This document shows, piece by piece, positions 35,860-55,947 of a stretch of DNA of 64,000 nt. The DNA is from Distichodus sexfasciatus (Eukaryota > Chordata > Actinopteri > Characiformes > Distichodontidae). The stretch's first letter is position 1; the number at the start of each line of letters is the position of its first letter. The notes beneath the pieces were generated by a model, which saw only the letters and a list, made by a program, of their open reading frames with translations, was not told the DNA's origin and searched no databases. Where the stretch lies: positions 3,871,548 through 3,935,547 of the forward strand of contig JAVGVS010000023.1 in NCBI GenBank assembly GCA_032718565.1. Direction: 5' to 3'. The position numbers and the translations under genes are program-made.

Positions 35860-38810
35860 AACCCCTCAAACATCACACAGCTGAAAGAATTCATCATTTA
35901 TGAGGACAGTCTCTGCCAGTCGATGTCAGAGAGTGGTTGATGGTTACAGGAAAAAAATCTCACTGAGATGATTTCAGCTAAAGTGGTAGTACTAGCTATA
36001 AGGTCTGTATATCTAGGAATAAAATGGTGGCTGTAGTGAGGAGTAAAATACTTTAAACATTTAAACGCCATTTAAACGGGAGATTGTGGCTTTGAGCCAA
36101 TCTGTGTCCTCTCTCCCACACAACCACTACTATGACCCAAAGCAAATCAATTAACTCCAACTTGCTCCAGCGAGACTGTCCATGTTGTTAGCAGGTGCAA
36201 GTAACTCACTTCAGTGACGTCTTCTAAACGCTATAGATGCAAATATAGAAATGAAAAAGACAAAATAATTACTCACATACTGGAAATATGCAGCTTTTCC
36301 CTCGCTCACATCAAAGACTACCTCATTTATATCAAAATATAATAAAATAATGATTAAATATAAAAATTTAAATAAAAGCTTAAATAGAAAAGAAATATTA
36401 TCTTTGATGCCTCAGTGCGAACTATGCATAAAATTTGATACACCTTTATATCCCCAAACTTACAAAGATCAAATGACTATTAAATTCTTAATGAAATAAC
36501 TGCTCCTCTAGCCTTTTTACATTTTATTGGGATTTATTCACTGTGCAATACCTAATAATGCCTTTATGGGGAAGAAGAGTTATATGGAGAAAGTGCACGT
36601 GTGTTTACAAGCTAGAAAATGTCTCACAAAATAAAATATTTCCCATTTTGAATACTCCCAACAGATTAAAAATAAAAAACACAAATTAACTTATGCTGGG
36701 GATTTGGTATTTTATACTGCACTTGCTGCACATTCATTTATTTTTACTATGCATGTCAAATTAATATTCTTGGTGTCATGTTTTGCCAAGCAGGAGGCAC
36801 TCGATTTTGAGGAGGGGAAATAAGTCTGCAAAAATGTTTTCTTCACTTTAGACATTACAATGAGAGTTAGTCTGATTCAGACTCATTAACTTTTCTAGTA
36901 TTGGCTTTGTTTTCTGCAGCTATTCCTGCATGGTGTTCACATCACATACAGCAAACTAGAGGCATCTGTAAACACATATCCAAATGCAGAATACTAACTT
37001 AGATTTCAGTGCAAATACAATGAGTAATCATATTGGTTTAATGCCACTGGCTTCACTAAGGCACATGTTAGTTTTACATTCCCCACAACCGTTAAAGCAC
37101 TGCCTAATTCACTATTTACATACCCTGAGAAAGCCAATTCCCTCTTGAGCAAGCACAGCTGTGGTGTTTGATCACACTATGCTGCAAACGTTTTAACTGT
37201 CTGTTTATGTACCCTTGAGGTACATAACTCCTGATTACACTGACACAGCAGTTGAAAATAATTACAGTACAAAATGAAGAGCAAGAAGATGCCTATATGT
37301 TCATTAGCCACAAGCCACACAGCTTGCATTAAACTCGTCTGAGCTATCTGGGATGATGTTAAAGGCCAAAATGCAATAGGGCTCAAATGTATTAATGAAG
37401 TGAGCAGTGGCTGCAAAAGAATACAGTCACTTCCACAAAAAGCCTGTCTAGTACTGTATATCACAGCACACCTGATCCACCAAATTAGCTTATTCGCAAT
37501 GTGTGATCGGGTTTAAATGGTGCGGGAAACACCAAATCTCTGCAGAGCGTTGGGAGGCAAAAACAGAAATACTGCAACGGACTTTGCCGATCAAAAAGAG
37601 GTCAGCAAGCATAACTGGTTCGGCATCTGGGCAAGGGCTGAAATGCATGGCTCTATATTTGTTGGAAAGGTGATGAACCATAACATTCTCCAGAAGTGAA
37701 AAAAATAAACCCATGCAGACAGAACACGTACAGGGAGGTGTTGCAATAAAATGTGTTGTTTAGAGAGATTGTTTGACATGCACAGACAAATGCATACACT
37801 GAAGCATAAAGTAAATTCAAGCACAGAGTAAAATGAAAAAAAGAACTGGTATATGCATGAATTTGCTCAAGAAAGAAGCACAGAATAATAAGACAGTCAT
37901 AAAGGACTGATGTTTGTGCTGGTTCAATACCCCTATCACACGGAGCACATGTTGAAATCAAATGAATGCTGGCTGCAAACCTACAGCATGTTAGCACTCC
38001 CTCAGGACTCCTGACTTGTGAAAGGGCTTGTGCGAATCACATTCTGTCTTATTGGACTGTGTGTGTGTGTGTGTGTGTGCTGACAGACACTGAAGACAGA
38101 TGGCCATTTTGAAACACTGGCAGTGGACACCACTCGGCACCCCACAAATCACATATGCAGCACAAAAACAATGCCTTTGGGAGGGAATTTAAAAAACACA
38201 ACACATACAGACAATGTGTGTGGACTTCCTGTGATACCAAAGCACCTGGCAATGTCAAATTTAAACATTCGTTTAGTTAAGAGTGTTGGATCCCATGATC
38301 AACACTGAAAGATTTTAACTGAGTGAGAAACTGCCTGCTGTGTGGGGAAAAAAAGAGAGATGATTACAGCTGTTTACAGATGTTCATGCTGATTATAGCC
38401 GACCTTGAACTATGAGCTTCTGAATTAATGTCAAGCTCATGTCAGAAAACGGAAAAAGGTAATAGCAAGAAAAGTAATACCATTACTCCTTAATGGAAAT
38501 GCCCCTATGTGGCAAAATAGAAAATCATTTTAATGACGAGTTAGAGACAATAGGCAAGTTAGGGAACTACACTGTTTTACCTGGGTAAAAATGGGGGAAC
38601 AGAGTTTTGCAGTTGTTTATTGTCAATTATGCAAAAGCCCAGGTCTCTTCAATGAGCAGAAAATTTCAGGTCATAAATGGTGACAAAAACTATGAAAGTA
38701 GTTAAGGTAACAAAAAGTGGGAAGAAGATGAAGAAGAAACAACAAAGAGAACAATGCAATCACGATAATAACAATCACTCAAGTGATGTTAAAGAAAGTG
38801 GATGCATTCC
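35860..38810. other. Gene-free stretch
   Basis: AT-rich; 37480-37700 is less AT-rich and repeat-free. No exon recognised. Confidence 0.35.
38058..38079. repeat. (TG)n microsatellite
   Basis: Uninterrupted TG run. Confidence 0.9.
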
Positions 38811-38814
38811 CTTA

Positions 38815-39008
38815 TGGTGTAGTGGTGATGATCTAGTGGTTAGGAAACTTACCTCTGGACCAAGAGGTTGGGACTCTCCCCTTCACTACCATCACTGGGT
38901 CCCTGAGCAAGACGATTAACCTCAAGTTCCTTCAGGGAGACTGTCTCTAAAATTAGAAAATGGACGTCGCTCTGGATAATAGCATCTAGTAAATGCTGAA
39001 TGTAAATG
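38815..39008 (+). repeat. SINE family B
   Basis: GATGATCTAGTGGTTAGGAA, CACTGGGTCCCTGAGCAAGA, GGACGTCGCTCTGGATAATA and GTAAATGCTGAATGTAAAT. Confidence 0.65.
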
Positions 39009-39210
39009 TATGTGTGGTGGTCTACAGGACAGGACACTCGCTTTGGGACTAAAAAGCACTACCATCACTGGGTCCCTGATCAAGCTCTTAGCCCCACATT
39101 CCTCTCAGAGGAACTGTCCCTAAAATGAATGGATTAATCCTGAAATTAGGAAATGGAAGTTGCTCTGGATGAGAGTGTCTGCTAAATGCAGTAAATGAAA
39201 TGTGATGTGA
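39009..39210 (+). repeat. SINE family B, second adjacent copy
   Basis: GTGGTCTACAGGACAGGACA replaces the head; CCATCACTGGGTCCCTGATC and GCTCTGGATGAGAGTGTCTG match family B. It follows the 38815 copy directly. Confidence 0.55.
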
Positions 39211-40000
39211 GTGACAGTTCCTGATTTTCAGCCTCACTTTTACAGTACACAATGAAACAGAGAACAATGTGAGAAAAAATGTAATATCATTAAAATATAA
39301 ACCATTTTACTGTAGAGATAAGTCTGTTTCACGTGTAAGGCTCCATTGTAAGGTTTCACAACAGGAGAGCATCGAATATATTGCCACGGAATGTGAGAAA
39401 TCATTAATTACTCCCATCTTCCAGCCACCGCAGAAGCCTTCTTTAGTCATAAATCCATGTTAACCTACATTTCCGCTCTGTCAGGGCGTTGAGCGAATTT
39501 GCCTTTCTGTAATCTGCCATGTTTCTCCATGAGAGCCCCCAAGACGAATCGGGGAGAGTATAAAAGATGGAGCGAGCAGGGTATCAGGTGCTTGCTGAAC
39601 CGGCACTGATGGAATACCTGGGCAAGACAAATAAACACAGCCTATTGGCAAAGCCAGCCCAGCGAGGCCTGTGTCTTTTGGATTACGATACAGAGCCCCT
39701 GCGCCCTGATACAATGCACAGGCAAGAATTTTTTGTTTAAAATCCCACAAACCTCTTGCCACTAAGATGGGCTCCCTAACGACGCAGAGCCTACACAGGA
39801 AGATCTTTATTTTCCTGATTAGAATGAATGAGAGTGGAAATGTGGCAGGAGATGGTCGATCCTGTTTCCAGGAAAGAGGTTTGAGGTGCCAGTAAGTGGG
39901 AGGTCGAGGGCAACCCAGTAATGATTTAAAAGCTTGGAAGCTCACAGTGACCCCAAGACTCTTGAACCCGGTCTGGGTGACACGAAGAGGTACATTCCTA

Positions 40001-40033
40001 ATAAATAAATAAATAAATAAGTAAATAAATAAA
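40001..40033. repeat. (AAAT)n microsatellite
   Basis: TAAATAAATAAATAAATAAG pattern followed by two more units. Confidence 0.9.
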
Positions 40034-40276
40034 CCAACCAACCTCTGCCGGGACAGCACGTGCATGTCGACTCAAAAACTGGATTTCTTGTGATATGTTG
40101 CCCCCCAGTGGAATAAAGCAACACGTTACACTCAGCCCTATATTATTGGTCCGCACAACAGCTTGGAGCTAAGAAACGCGATAAAGTCACATATAATAAT
40201 CCTTTGTCAAATTTTTTAAGATTATTTTCTTACAAGTTCATAAAATTGATCTGAGCATGCAACTGGTGCCAACGTA

Positions 40277-40350
40277 ATGGTGGTCTAGTGGTCGGCTAAA
40301 TGTCTCTGGGTCAAGACGATGTGGGTTCAAACCTTACCTCCAGCATTACA
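40277..40350 (+). repeat. SINE family B, head only
   Basis: TGGTGGTCTAGTGGTCGGCT and B-box-like GGGTTCAAACC, then CTTACCTCCAGCATTAC; the body is missing. Confidence 0.5.
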
Positions 40351-40430
40351 AGCTCTTGATGCTCAGTGGTAAGGTTGTTTCCTTGAAATGCGGAGATTAC
40401 AGGTTGAAATCTCATCTGAGGTGATTCTTC
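40350..40430 (+). pseudogene. tRNA-like relic of unclear identity
   Basis: GATGCTCAGTGGTAAGGTTG resembles a tRNA A box and CAGGTTGAAATCTC a B box, about 45 bases apart. It lies between a SINE head and a tRNA-Leu relic. It could instead be the head of another SINE family. Confidence 0.3.
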
Positions 40431-40435
40431 AACAA

Positions 40436-40508
40436 GTCATAATGGCTAAGGCGCTGCGCTGAGGTCACAGTCTTCCCTGCAGGTGTAGGTTTGAATTCCA
40501 TTTCTGAC
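40436..40508 (+). pseudogene. tRNA-Leu relic outside the main array
   Basis: Plus strand: GTCAT-AATGGCTAAGGCGCTGCG, GTCACAGTCTTCCCTGCAGG and GGTTTGAATTCCATTTCTGAC follow the tRNA-Leu(CAG) sequence of the 53-64 kb array. About ten bases of the D arm are missing and the anticodon loop is changed. It is on the opposite strand to the array and 13 kb away. Confidence 0.55.
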
Positions 40509-40579
40509 GATGCATTTTCACGTTGTTCCTCTTACATGCCTCAGTTGCACAACTGCAGATATTCAAACACATTTCTCAC

Positions 40580-40850
40580 AATGGTGTTCTAGTGGTTAGG
40601 ATATTTGCCGCTGGACCAAGAGCTTGTGGGTTTAAATCCTACCATCAGCATTACCAACAGAGTCTCTGAGCAATACCCTTAACCCCAAGTTGCTCTGGGG
40701 AGAGAATTTAAATCTCTAAAATACTCACTGTAATCTAATGCATATCCCACAACAAATTTGTCAGGAACTTCAAGACCTACAAAGTCTGGTCCCTGAAATT
40801 AGGAAATGGTTGTTGCTCTGGATTAAAACAGCTGCTAAAAGCTGAAAATG
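40580..40850 (+). repeat. SINE family B with inner insertion
   Basis: TGGTGTTCTAGTGGTTAGGA, TGGGTTTAAATCCTACCATC, CCCAAGTTGCTCTGGGGAGA, then about 90 unrelated bases, then GAAATTAGGAAATGGTTGTT and CTGCTAAAAGCTG. Confidence 0.55.
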
Positions 40851-40856
40851 TTAATG

Positions 40857-40980
40857 CATTACCAAATTGATTTCCTCAGCAAAGTCCCTTTGTCCCAAAT
40901 TGCTCTAGAGAGACTGTCCGTCCGTTGATTAATCCAAGTCGCTTGGGACAAGAGTCTGCTAAAGCCAATAAATGTGAATA
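40857..40980 (+). repeat. SINE family B, 3' half
   Basis: GTCCCTTTGTCCCAAATTGC, AGAGACTGTCC, AGAGTCTGCTAAAGCC. Confidence 0.45.
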
Positions 40981-41199
40981 ATCACTTATTTTGTGTGTGT
41001 GTAGGTTCTCAGTCGTTCAACAGATTTTAATCCTGAGAGTTTAAATCAAGGAGAAATTAACTTCTTTTCCATTTTTGATATCAGGCCCAGTTGCTTTTGA
41101 TTCAAGCTCTCAAGACACCATATTTTAATTCGGGCCACAACTTAAAAACAAACGACAGCATACACTGAAACAAGCTTCACGTGGATTATAATTCCGAGT

Positions 41200-43846
41200 C
41201 CAACAAAAGAACCAAGCATTTCATTTAAAGGTACCTGAAAGGCACAGCATTTGAAAATTGCTTTATTACTTAAAAGGAAAAACATCAACACCAGCTTAGT
41301 TTCCACATTATTAATTTAAATTATATGGATAAGCAAATTCTTTCCAACCATATTTCTGTTTCTATGTAGTGAACTGTTAACCCGGGCCATAACTGCCAGA
41401 GAAATATAAATAAAAAGTTGGATTTGGTCCCCAGTGGTACTTCTCAAAGTCAGATTTTCCACCTCAGTTCAGATGACACTAAATAAGAAGCTGTCCCGTC
41501 TCCTTCTACTTTGCTTTATTTTTTTACATTTAGTCAATCTGCCTTGTGAACCTCTGACACTTATAATAATATTAATATTGATAACAGTCAAAAATAATAA
41601 ATCTTACAAAAAAAGGATTTGACAAGATCAGAATCAGTGTCTTTACTCTAAGGTTTCATACATACAACCATCTCTCATAAGAAAAAGTCTAGTGAAGTTC
41701 AGATAAGTTAACATATTTTGGAGGTTGCAGGGATTCCGTTCAGTAAATGTTGCAGAAACACACCCACGACCCACTGTTGCCAACACATGTTCATGGCTCA
41801 GTGTCAACCAGTTACTCCAGTTCAGTCTGCTATAGGCATTTCAAGCAGCTAAGAGAATCTCCCATCAGGAGAATGCTCCCTCCGTGATACAGAACATTTG
41901 ACGATACTTCTCAAAGCACACTGCAGATTTCTAAAAACATCCATCTTTACAATTAGACAAGAGTACACAAAATTCAGTCAGATGCGTACCTCCGAATCTT
42001 ACATTTACACAACACAGCTATCCCAATGAATCTTTCATCAAAAATTTTCCTCTTTAAAAATCAAGATGGTTCCAGGTACCAAGGATATGGACCTGAGTAC
42101 AGTACAACAAAGACAAGGTTACATTGTATCCTGTGACGTAAAAAAATACATTGCTCAGTGAAAAACAATAAATAAAAAGGTGGAAACCTGATTAAACCTG
42201 AGGGAAAAAAACAGTGAGACAGCAGCAGAAAAAAAGGGATTAGGTGTTGAAGGGATGGTGGTTAAAATTTCTCTATTTACAAAAAAAATGTCTTAAAAAG
42301 AAAATATTTACACATGAACATGTGGTGGCATATCCACAATCAAACCCAAATAAAAAGGAAGATCAGAATTAGCGCTTCACAGGTCTGTCGCAGGTAATGC
42401 TTCTCAGGATTAGGAAATTATTTAAACAAGAAAATTGTGTCTTTTTTGTTTTTACAGCTTTCTTAAAGAGAAGACAGTAGTTGGATATTTGGACACCAAT
42501 GGCTAACTATTGGCTCTCTACAAGTGATATTAAAACTGTAGCAGATCTGATGGGATTTTGCGCTAAAATTCAATTATTGCTGTGCTGCAGATAGAGGTCT
42601 AAACTAAATCTAGAGAAATTGACATTAAGAGTGCAAACATAACTAAATCCAGTAAGACTGGGTCATAAGAATGATTAGTCAGTCTATCTCAATTGTTAAT
42701 TACAGTACATGTACCCTTAGTAGATTGTGTTGAACAGGCAGGACGAATCACGTTGACTTACTCTCTCTAACACGCTCAGAAACACAGTCATTGTCATTGC
42801 TGATGCTACCCTGATTCCCAGCACAGTTTACGGCATCTTAAAAACATGCATGCCTCTTCATCCAATACATTTCCCTTCTTTAAGAATGAAAGTAAAGCTC
42901 TATTCTTGTATCTATGTACTTGTATCACAAATGTGGGGAAATGACACTAGTTTTTCCTTCTGGAAAAGGACCACTACCCACAATTTGGTCATTAAGACTC
43001 AACACATCAACTACAGGAGACGGATAAAAGCCTCAACACACACCATTACCTCGATTAAAGCGTGCTTTGCTCTACACACCACCATCACTAATAATCTCCC
43101 ATGCCTCCACCCATTCCCACATTATACATACATGTCCAAGAAAATGAGTATATACATATCATAAAGCTTAAAAGTATAATTTAATAACAGTAAAAAAACA
43201 AAAAACTTGTTATTTTGTCTTTAAAACCAAGTGACAAAATTCTTATAAAAAGAAAGTTTATATGTATATGGACTCCTTTCCTGAACGAGGGGAAAACATA
43301 GCTCTTTCACCAACCCTTAAAACTGTGCAGTCAAATAAATTAACATGTTTGTTTTAAAAACAAAATAATATTAAGAGATTTTAGAGGACCTGCCCCTCCT
43401 GCCATGTCAACCCACCCCAGTAACTAGAGATGCAACTGTTAAAATGCCTAGAGCCTGTGTTAAGGGTGCTAATAACTTATTCAGGACACTCACTCTAAAA
43501 CAAAGAACTTCACCGTTAACAAGAACAATCATTAGAAGAAAAACAATGTGCGTTTCTTAGACAATTTGATCAGCAGGAGATGTAGACTTTCCGGCCACTA
43601 CCGTGTTTAAACAGTACAGACCCCTCAGTCACTGACGACACTGAAATGTCAGAGAGGGGAAAAGAAAATCCTGAAAAATAGAGTGTATGAGCATTTGCTG
43701 TTTTCTTGTACATTTAGCACAATTAGGAGATAAGACCCATGTATGAGGTATGTGTGTTTTTGTGAGTTTGTACTGACACGGTGGCTCGGGCGCTTTGCTT
43801 TTGTCTGTTTGTATGAGTCAGTGGTACTGGTTCAGGTAGTGTTGGC
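41200..43846 (-). other. Probable gsk3a 3' UTR and downstream sequence
   Basis: About 2.6 kb below the stop codon with no recognisable repeat or ORF of note. Minus-strand AATAAA signals are visible at 41520-41515 and 41267-41262. Where transcription really ends cannot be read from sequence alone. Confidence 0.4.
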
Positions 43847-51994
<8,148 letters not shown>

Positions 51995-52230
51995 ATTCCG
52001 TAAAAAAAAAAAAAAACTAGCGCGGCAGGAGATTAAAGATTCGCAGCTTCTTTTAAACAGACTAAGGCGATTATATTATATAACTACTGTAATTAAATAC
52101 CGAACTCAAAAGAAAAGCGTTCCCTCTACCTGTGCTCTCTTCGATAGCCTGTACTGTCAAATCACAAAGCCACCTGGGAAATGGAGTTCGAATTTAGCTT
52201 CACCCTATGAAGACTTCACGGTACTAGAGG
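51995..52230 (-). promoter_or_regulatory. Putative gsk3a promoter and 5' UTR
   Basis: The region directly upstream of the gsk3a start codon. On the minus strand 52187-52174 reads ACTCCATTTCCCAG, close to the ACTACA-x-TTCCCAG element bound by ZNF143/THAP11 in many vertebrate housekeeping promoters. No TATA box is evident. Placement is inferred from position and this motif. Confidence 0.45.
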
Positions 52231-53364
52231 TTCAAAATAACTTGGCTTCCAGAAGGCATTCGCAATTACAACAGCAGATGGTGCTATATCCTGTTGGGAG
52301 GCCCAATGATGCCTTACTACCTATGCTACCCAGGATTCTGCAAACTCATACACAGAGTGCCAAGCTAAGTTACACCCCATAACAAATCCCATCGTAAGTC
52401 ATCACGAATGCATTGCTGAAACCTAATGGGTAAAGGTAACATAAGTACTGGAAAGTCGGTTCAACAACTGTAATACAACTCGAGTTGGGCACTTCCCAGA
52501 TGTATGTAGAGCTTATGAGTTTCTTTATGGACATCTGCAGTTAACCATATGTCTCAAGTCCACAATGAAACAGCTCTTCTCCACAGACCACCATCTAGTA
52601 GAATGCAACATGTATAAATGGTTCATGATTTGTACATGGGTGCAAATTTCTCCAGTGAATCCCATCCCAAAACACCCATGGCTTGAATCTTGATTTGGAT
52701 GGGCAACATCTTTCTCAAGTTTACATTTTTAGAAAAGGTATAAGGTATGCAGCATTCTCGTAGTAGATTCTATACCACAGGTTGTTATCGGTATATAAAT
52801 ATGATTTAAAAACATTAATTCCTCTGCATGTGTGCAGGTTAAACACAGGCTCCATCAGATATCAGTCTTTACTAAACATTGTTAAACAAAATGTAATTTA
52901 TATTTTGTTAAATTTAATATTATATCATTAGTTTTGTCAACCAGTATTAATCACTCGCAATTGGAGGGAACTGCCAAAGCTAGTGCTGACCTTTTGACAT
53001 GGAAACGTTGTCCTGCCAACCAGTGCAAGACCAGCACCATTGCCAGATAACTGAGGGTTGCTTACGGATACTCTGGTGGACTATTCCATTTAAAAATTCG
53101 GTGAAATTAATAAAAACCATATCCTCTTGCCAAGCATCTGTCACAAACATAAAATACAGTCTTCCTGGTCACAGCAGAGCGGGGTCCTTCCTCAGTCACA
53201 ATTCACCTAAAGCCAGTGAAGACAACTTGATTGTTAGAAGGCATTTCCCGCCTCGTGAAATGCCTCACTTTCGCCAGCTGTCCACAGAGTTCAGTTGTCT
53301 TGGTGTTAGAGCAAGTGTGTCTCCTGCTGGTTGCCATGTCTCGACTTGGCTGCAACCTAAACGT

Positions 53365-53440
53365 TGGGGGATTTGAGCCCACGCCTCCAGAGGAGACTGC
53401 TATGTGACTACTGCACCTTGGATGGTTCTGCTATCCTGAC
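53365..53440 (-). pseudogene. tRNA-Leu relic (array copy L0)
   Basis: Keeps GTCAGGATAG at the 5' end, CAGTCTCCTCTGGAGGCGTG in the variable arm and GGGCTCAAATCC in the T arm; the anticodon region is scrambled. This is the copy closest to gsk3a. Confidence 0.6.
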
Positions 53441-53681
53441 TTTTGTGAAAAGTTGCATACATTAGAGAGACATGAACAGCTCCTGTAATGCAGCAGCTTT
53501 TGGCATGGCTAGTTGGGAAAACAGCAAGAATGGAACTCAGTAAAGGCTGTACTATTTAATTTGTCATTTTTTTCCATTGCTCTTCGAAATCTTCTCAACT
53601 CAGATCTATATTTTGTTCTTGTATGACAATCATTTTGAAGCTTGTTACACAGCAGGTCAAATTGCAGACAGAAACTCTGAC

Positions 53682-53756
53682 ATACTTGACAGGATTCACA
53701 CCTACATAGAGAGACTCCAATGGATTTCTAATCCATCACCTTAACCACCATGACTC
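53682..53756 (-). pseudogene. tRNA-Ser relic
   Basis: GGTTAAGGTGATGGAT-AGA-AATCC survives; the T arm has GTGTGAATCC and both acceptor strands are degraded. Confidence 0.6.
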
Positions 53757-53813
53757 ATGCAAGCAGATACTCAAGCCAGTATCTGTCCTTGTGAAACAGC
53801 ATCAGCTAAACTA

Positions 53814-53888
53814 TCAGAACTGGGATTCAAACCCACACCTCCAGCAGAAACTGCAACCTGAACGCCACACCTTAGACCGCTTAGCCAC
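53814..53888 (-). pseudogene. tRNA-Leu relic
   Basis: GCGGTCTAAGG and GTTCAGGTTGCAG survive with T arm GGGTTTGAATCCC; the 5' acceptor strand is lost at the SINE junction. Confidence 0.6.
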
Positions 53889-54085
53889 AGCACAGCACAC
53901 GGGGCACTGCAAAGAAAATGTTTGACCAATCTATGACGGCAAAGTGGGTGGCTAACATGGGCAGCAGTGCTTGAGGACCTTGCTCATGAGTGCCTCAGTG
54001 GTAACTTTACTGGTCTGGGAATCAAACTGGCAACCTTCTGAACATAGGAGTGAACAGCCTAACTGTTATGCCACCATCTGCCATA
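53889..54085 (-). repeat. SINE family A abutting a tRNA-Leu relic
   Basis: On the minus strand GGTGGCATAACAGTTAGGCT, a T-arm-like GTTTGATTCC, CAGTAAAGTTACCACTGAGG and the shared body. It begins within a few bases of the tRNA-Leu relic at 53814-53888. Confidence 0.6.
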
Positions 54086-54276
54086 TGCCATAGTAGTGTA
54101 ATTAGCAAGTACCCAAAGAAAATACCGGCTGCACTATGTCATTTTAGTGAATTCAACTTCAATGTAGACATATTTTGTTCTTGGTTTGTGCGAAAACAAG
54201 GACTACACACACAACCATATTGAGAATCATTGTGTGACTTAAAACCAGCAACACAGAATACCAACATAAGCTCTGG

Positions 54277-54349
54277 CGTAAATGGCAGAATTCAAACCTG
54301 CGCAATGGATTTCAATTCCATTGCTTTAACCACTCGACCACTACTAACT
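54277..54349 (-). pseudogene. tRNA-Ser relic without variable arm
   Basis: The serine-type long variable arm is deleted between the anticodon arm and GCGCAGGTTTGAATTC. Confidence 0.55.
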
Positions 54350-54430
54350 ACCTCGTGCAAGCATGCTCTGCTAATACCAGTATCTTAACTTGTGTGACTG
54401 AGCCACCTAAGAAGAAGGAGGTAAAAAGCC

Positions 54431-54506
54431 AGTCAGAAGAGGGATTTGAATCCACGCCTCCAAGGAAGACTGTGACCTGAATCCAGCACTGCTCGGCCAT
54501 CCCTAC
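54431..54506 (-). pseudogene. tRNA-Leu relic
   Basis: The D arm is shortened; GGCGTGGATTCAAATCCC-type T arm and GATGGCCGAGC remain. Confidence 0.55.
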
Positions 54507-54611
54507 ACACATGCAAGAATGTTTTCAGTGCAGGGGCATCTCCCGCAATGCGCCAATTTTGGTATAACAAGAAATGGATTTCTACTCTTTCACCTTAAGG
54601 AGGTAGAAAAG

Positions 54612-54680
54612 CAGTCAGGAGACAAACCTACACCTTCAGTGGACACTGTGACCTGAATGCAGCCACTCGGCCATCCTGAC
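54612..54680 (-). pseudogene. tRNA-Leu relic
   Basis: GTCAGGATGGCCGAGTGGCT and CAGGTCACAGTG remain; shortened to about 69 nt. Confidence 0.55.
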
Positions 54681-54962
54681 ACACGTGAAATTGTTTGCAT
54701 TTGAGAGGCACCTCCTACAATGCAACAGCTTTTGGTCTAAATAGAAGGAAAAATGGTAAATCTGTACTATTGAATTTTAGTGTTTTTATTTTTTTTGCTT
54801 TTCCACACTTCGACTTCAAGTCAAGTGCTCTACAAACTTTTCAACTCTTTTTAATCAAATCATATTTTGTTATTGCTTTGTGGGAGAGCAAGAACTGTAA
54901 GCACGAACATACTGAGAATCACTGCGTGGCTTAAAATCAGCAAGAGAGATTGGCAAGCAAAT

Positions 54963-55042
54963 GTAATCAGCAGGATTCAAACCTGCGGGGGAAACCCTAA
55001 TGGATTTCAAGTCCAGCGCCATAACCGCTCGGCCACGACATG
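54963..55042 (-). pseudogene. tRNA-Ser(TGA) relic, nearly full length
   Basis: Anticodon TGA, long variable arm and T arm GGTTTGAATCC are present; the 5' acceptor strand (CATGTCG) no longer pairs well with the 3' strand (TGATTAC). Confidence 0.6.
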
Positions 55043-55112
55043 CATGGATATTTTGCTTAAGCAAGTATCTTTACTTGTGTGAGTGACATATAAGAGGAAG
55101 CAGGTAATGCGC

Positions 55113-55196
55113 TGTCAAAAGTAGGATTCAAATCCAGGCCTACCAGATGAGACTGCGACCTGAATGCAACCCCTTAGACCACATGGCCATCCTGGC
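55113..55196 (-). pseudogene. tRNA-Leu relic
   Basis: GTGCCAGGATGGCCATGTGG and CAGGTCGCAGTCTC retained; T arm GGATTTGAATCC. Confidence 0.6.
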
Positions 55197-55486
55197 ACGT
55201 GTGTGAAAAGCTTAGTATTGGAGAGGCACTTCCTGCATTGCAGTAAATTTTGTTATGACTAGAAGGGTAAACAGCATACATAGTAAAGGCTGTACTATTT
55301 AATTTTTGTGATTTTATTTTCTTTTGTTCTACAAAACTTCAAGTTTTCAGCAACTTTTCCAGCTCTTCATAACCTAGAGAAATTGTATTCTTGTTTTGTG
55401 TGAGAACAAGGACTGTAACCATAACCATGCTGAGAATCACTGCGTGGCTTAAAACCAGCACGACGGAATACCAACCTAAGCTTTGA

Positions 55487-55568
55487 CGTAGTCAGCAGGA
55501 TTCAAACCTGCATGAGGAGACGCAAAATTATTTTTAGGCTGGCACCTTAACCACAGGGCTATGACTAT
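55487..55568 (-). pseudogene. tRNA-Ser relic
   Basis: 3' half GCAGGTTTGAATCCTGCTGA is good; the anticodon arm has been replaced by AT-rich sequence. Confidence 0.5.
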
Positions 55569-55651
55569 CTCACCCAAATATATTCTGCTCAAGTCACTAT
55601 CTTAACTAGTATGATTGAGTCAGCTAAGAGAAAGGAGTTTTAAAAAAAGCA

Positions 55652-55732
55652 CTGTAACGAGTGAAAGTCGAACCCATGCCTTCAGTGGACACAGCTACCT
55701 GAATGCAGCACCTTTGACCACCACCATCCTGA
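55652..55732 (-). pseudogene. tRNA-Leu relic
   Basis: GTCAGGATGGTGGTGG and TGGGTTCGACTTTC-type T arm, many changes. Confidence 0.5.
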
Positions 55733-55809
55733 CACAAGTAAAATTCATGGTTGCATTAGAGAGGCACCCTGCAATGCAACAGATTTTGGTATAACTAAAA
55801 GGGAAAATT

Positions 55810-55825
55810 GCTCGGCCACGACTAC
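55810..55825 (-). pseudogene. tRNA-Ser 5' fragment
   Basis: Only GTAGTCGTGGCCGAGC is left, the first 16 bases of the tRNA-Ser. Confidence 0.5.
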
Positions 55826-55892
55826 TTCAATCTACTTTCGCCAGAATCGTTACTTGTGCGACAGTCATCTAAGAGGAAGGAGGTAAAAAAAG

Positions 55893-55947
55893 TGTCAGAA
55901 GCGGAATAGAATAGAAGACTGCAACCTGAATGCAGTGCCATCCTGAC
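55893..55947 (-). pseudogene. tRNA-Leu fragment
   Basis: GTCAGGATGGCACTGCATTC joins the D arm directly to the anticodon arm; about 30 bases are missing. Confidence 0.5.
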
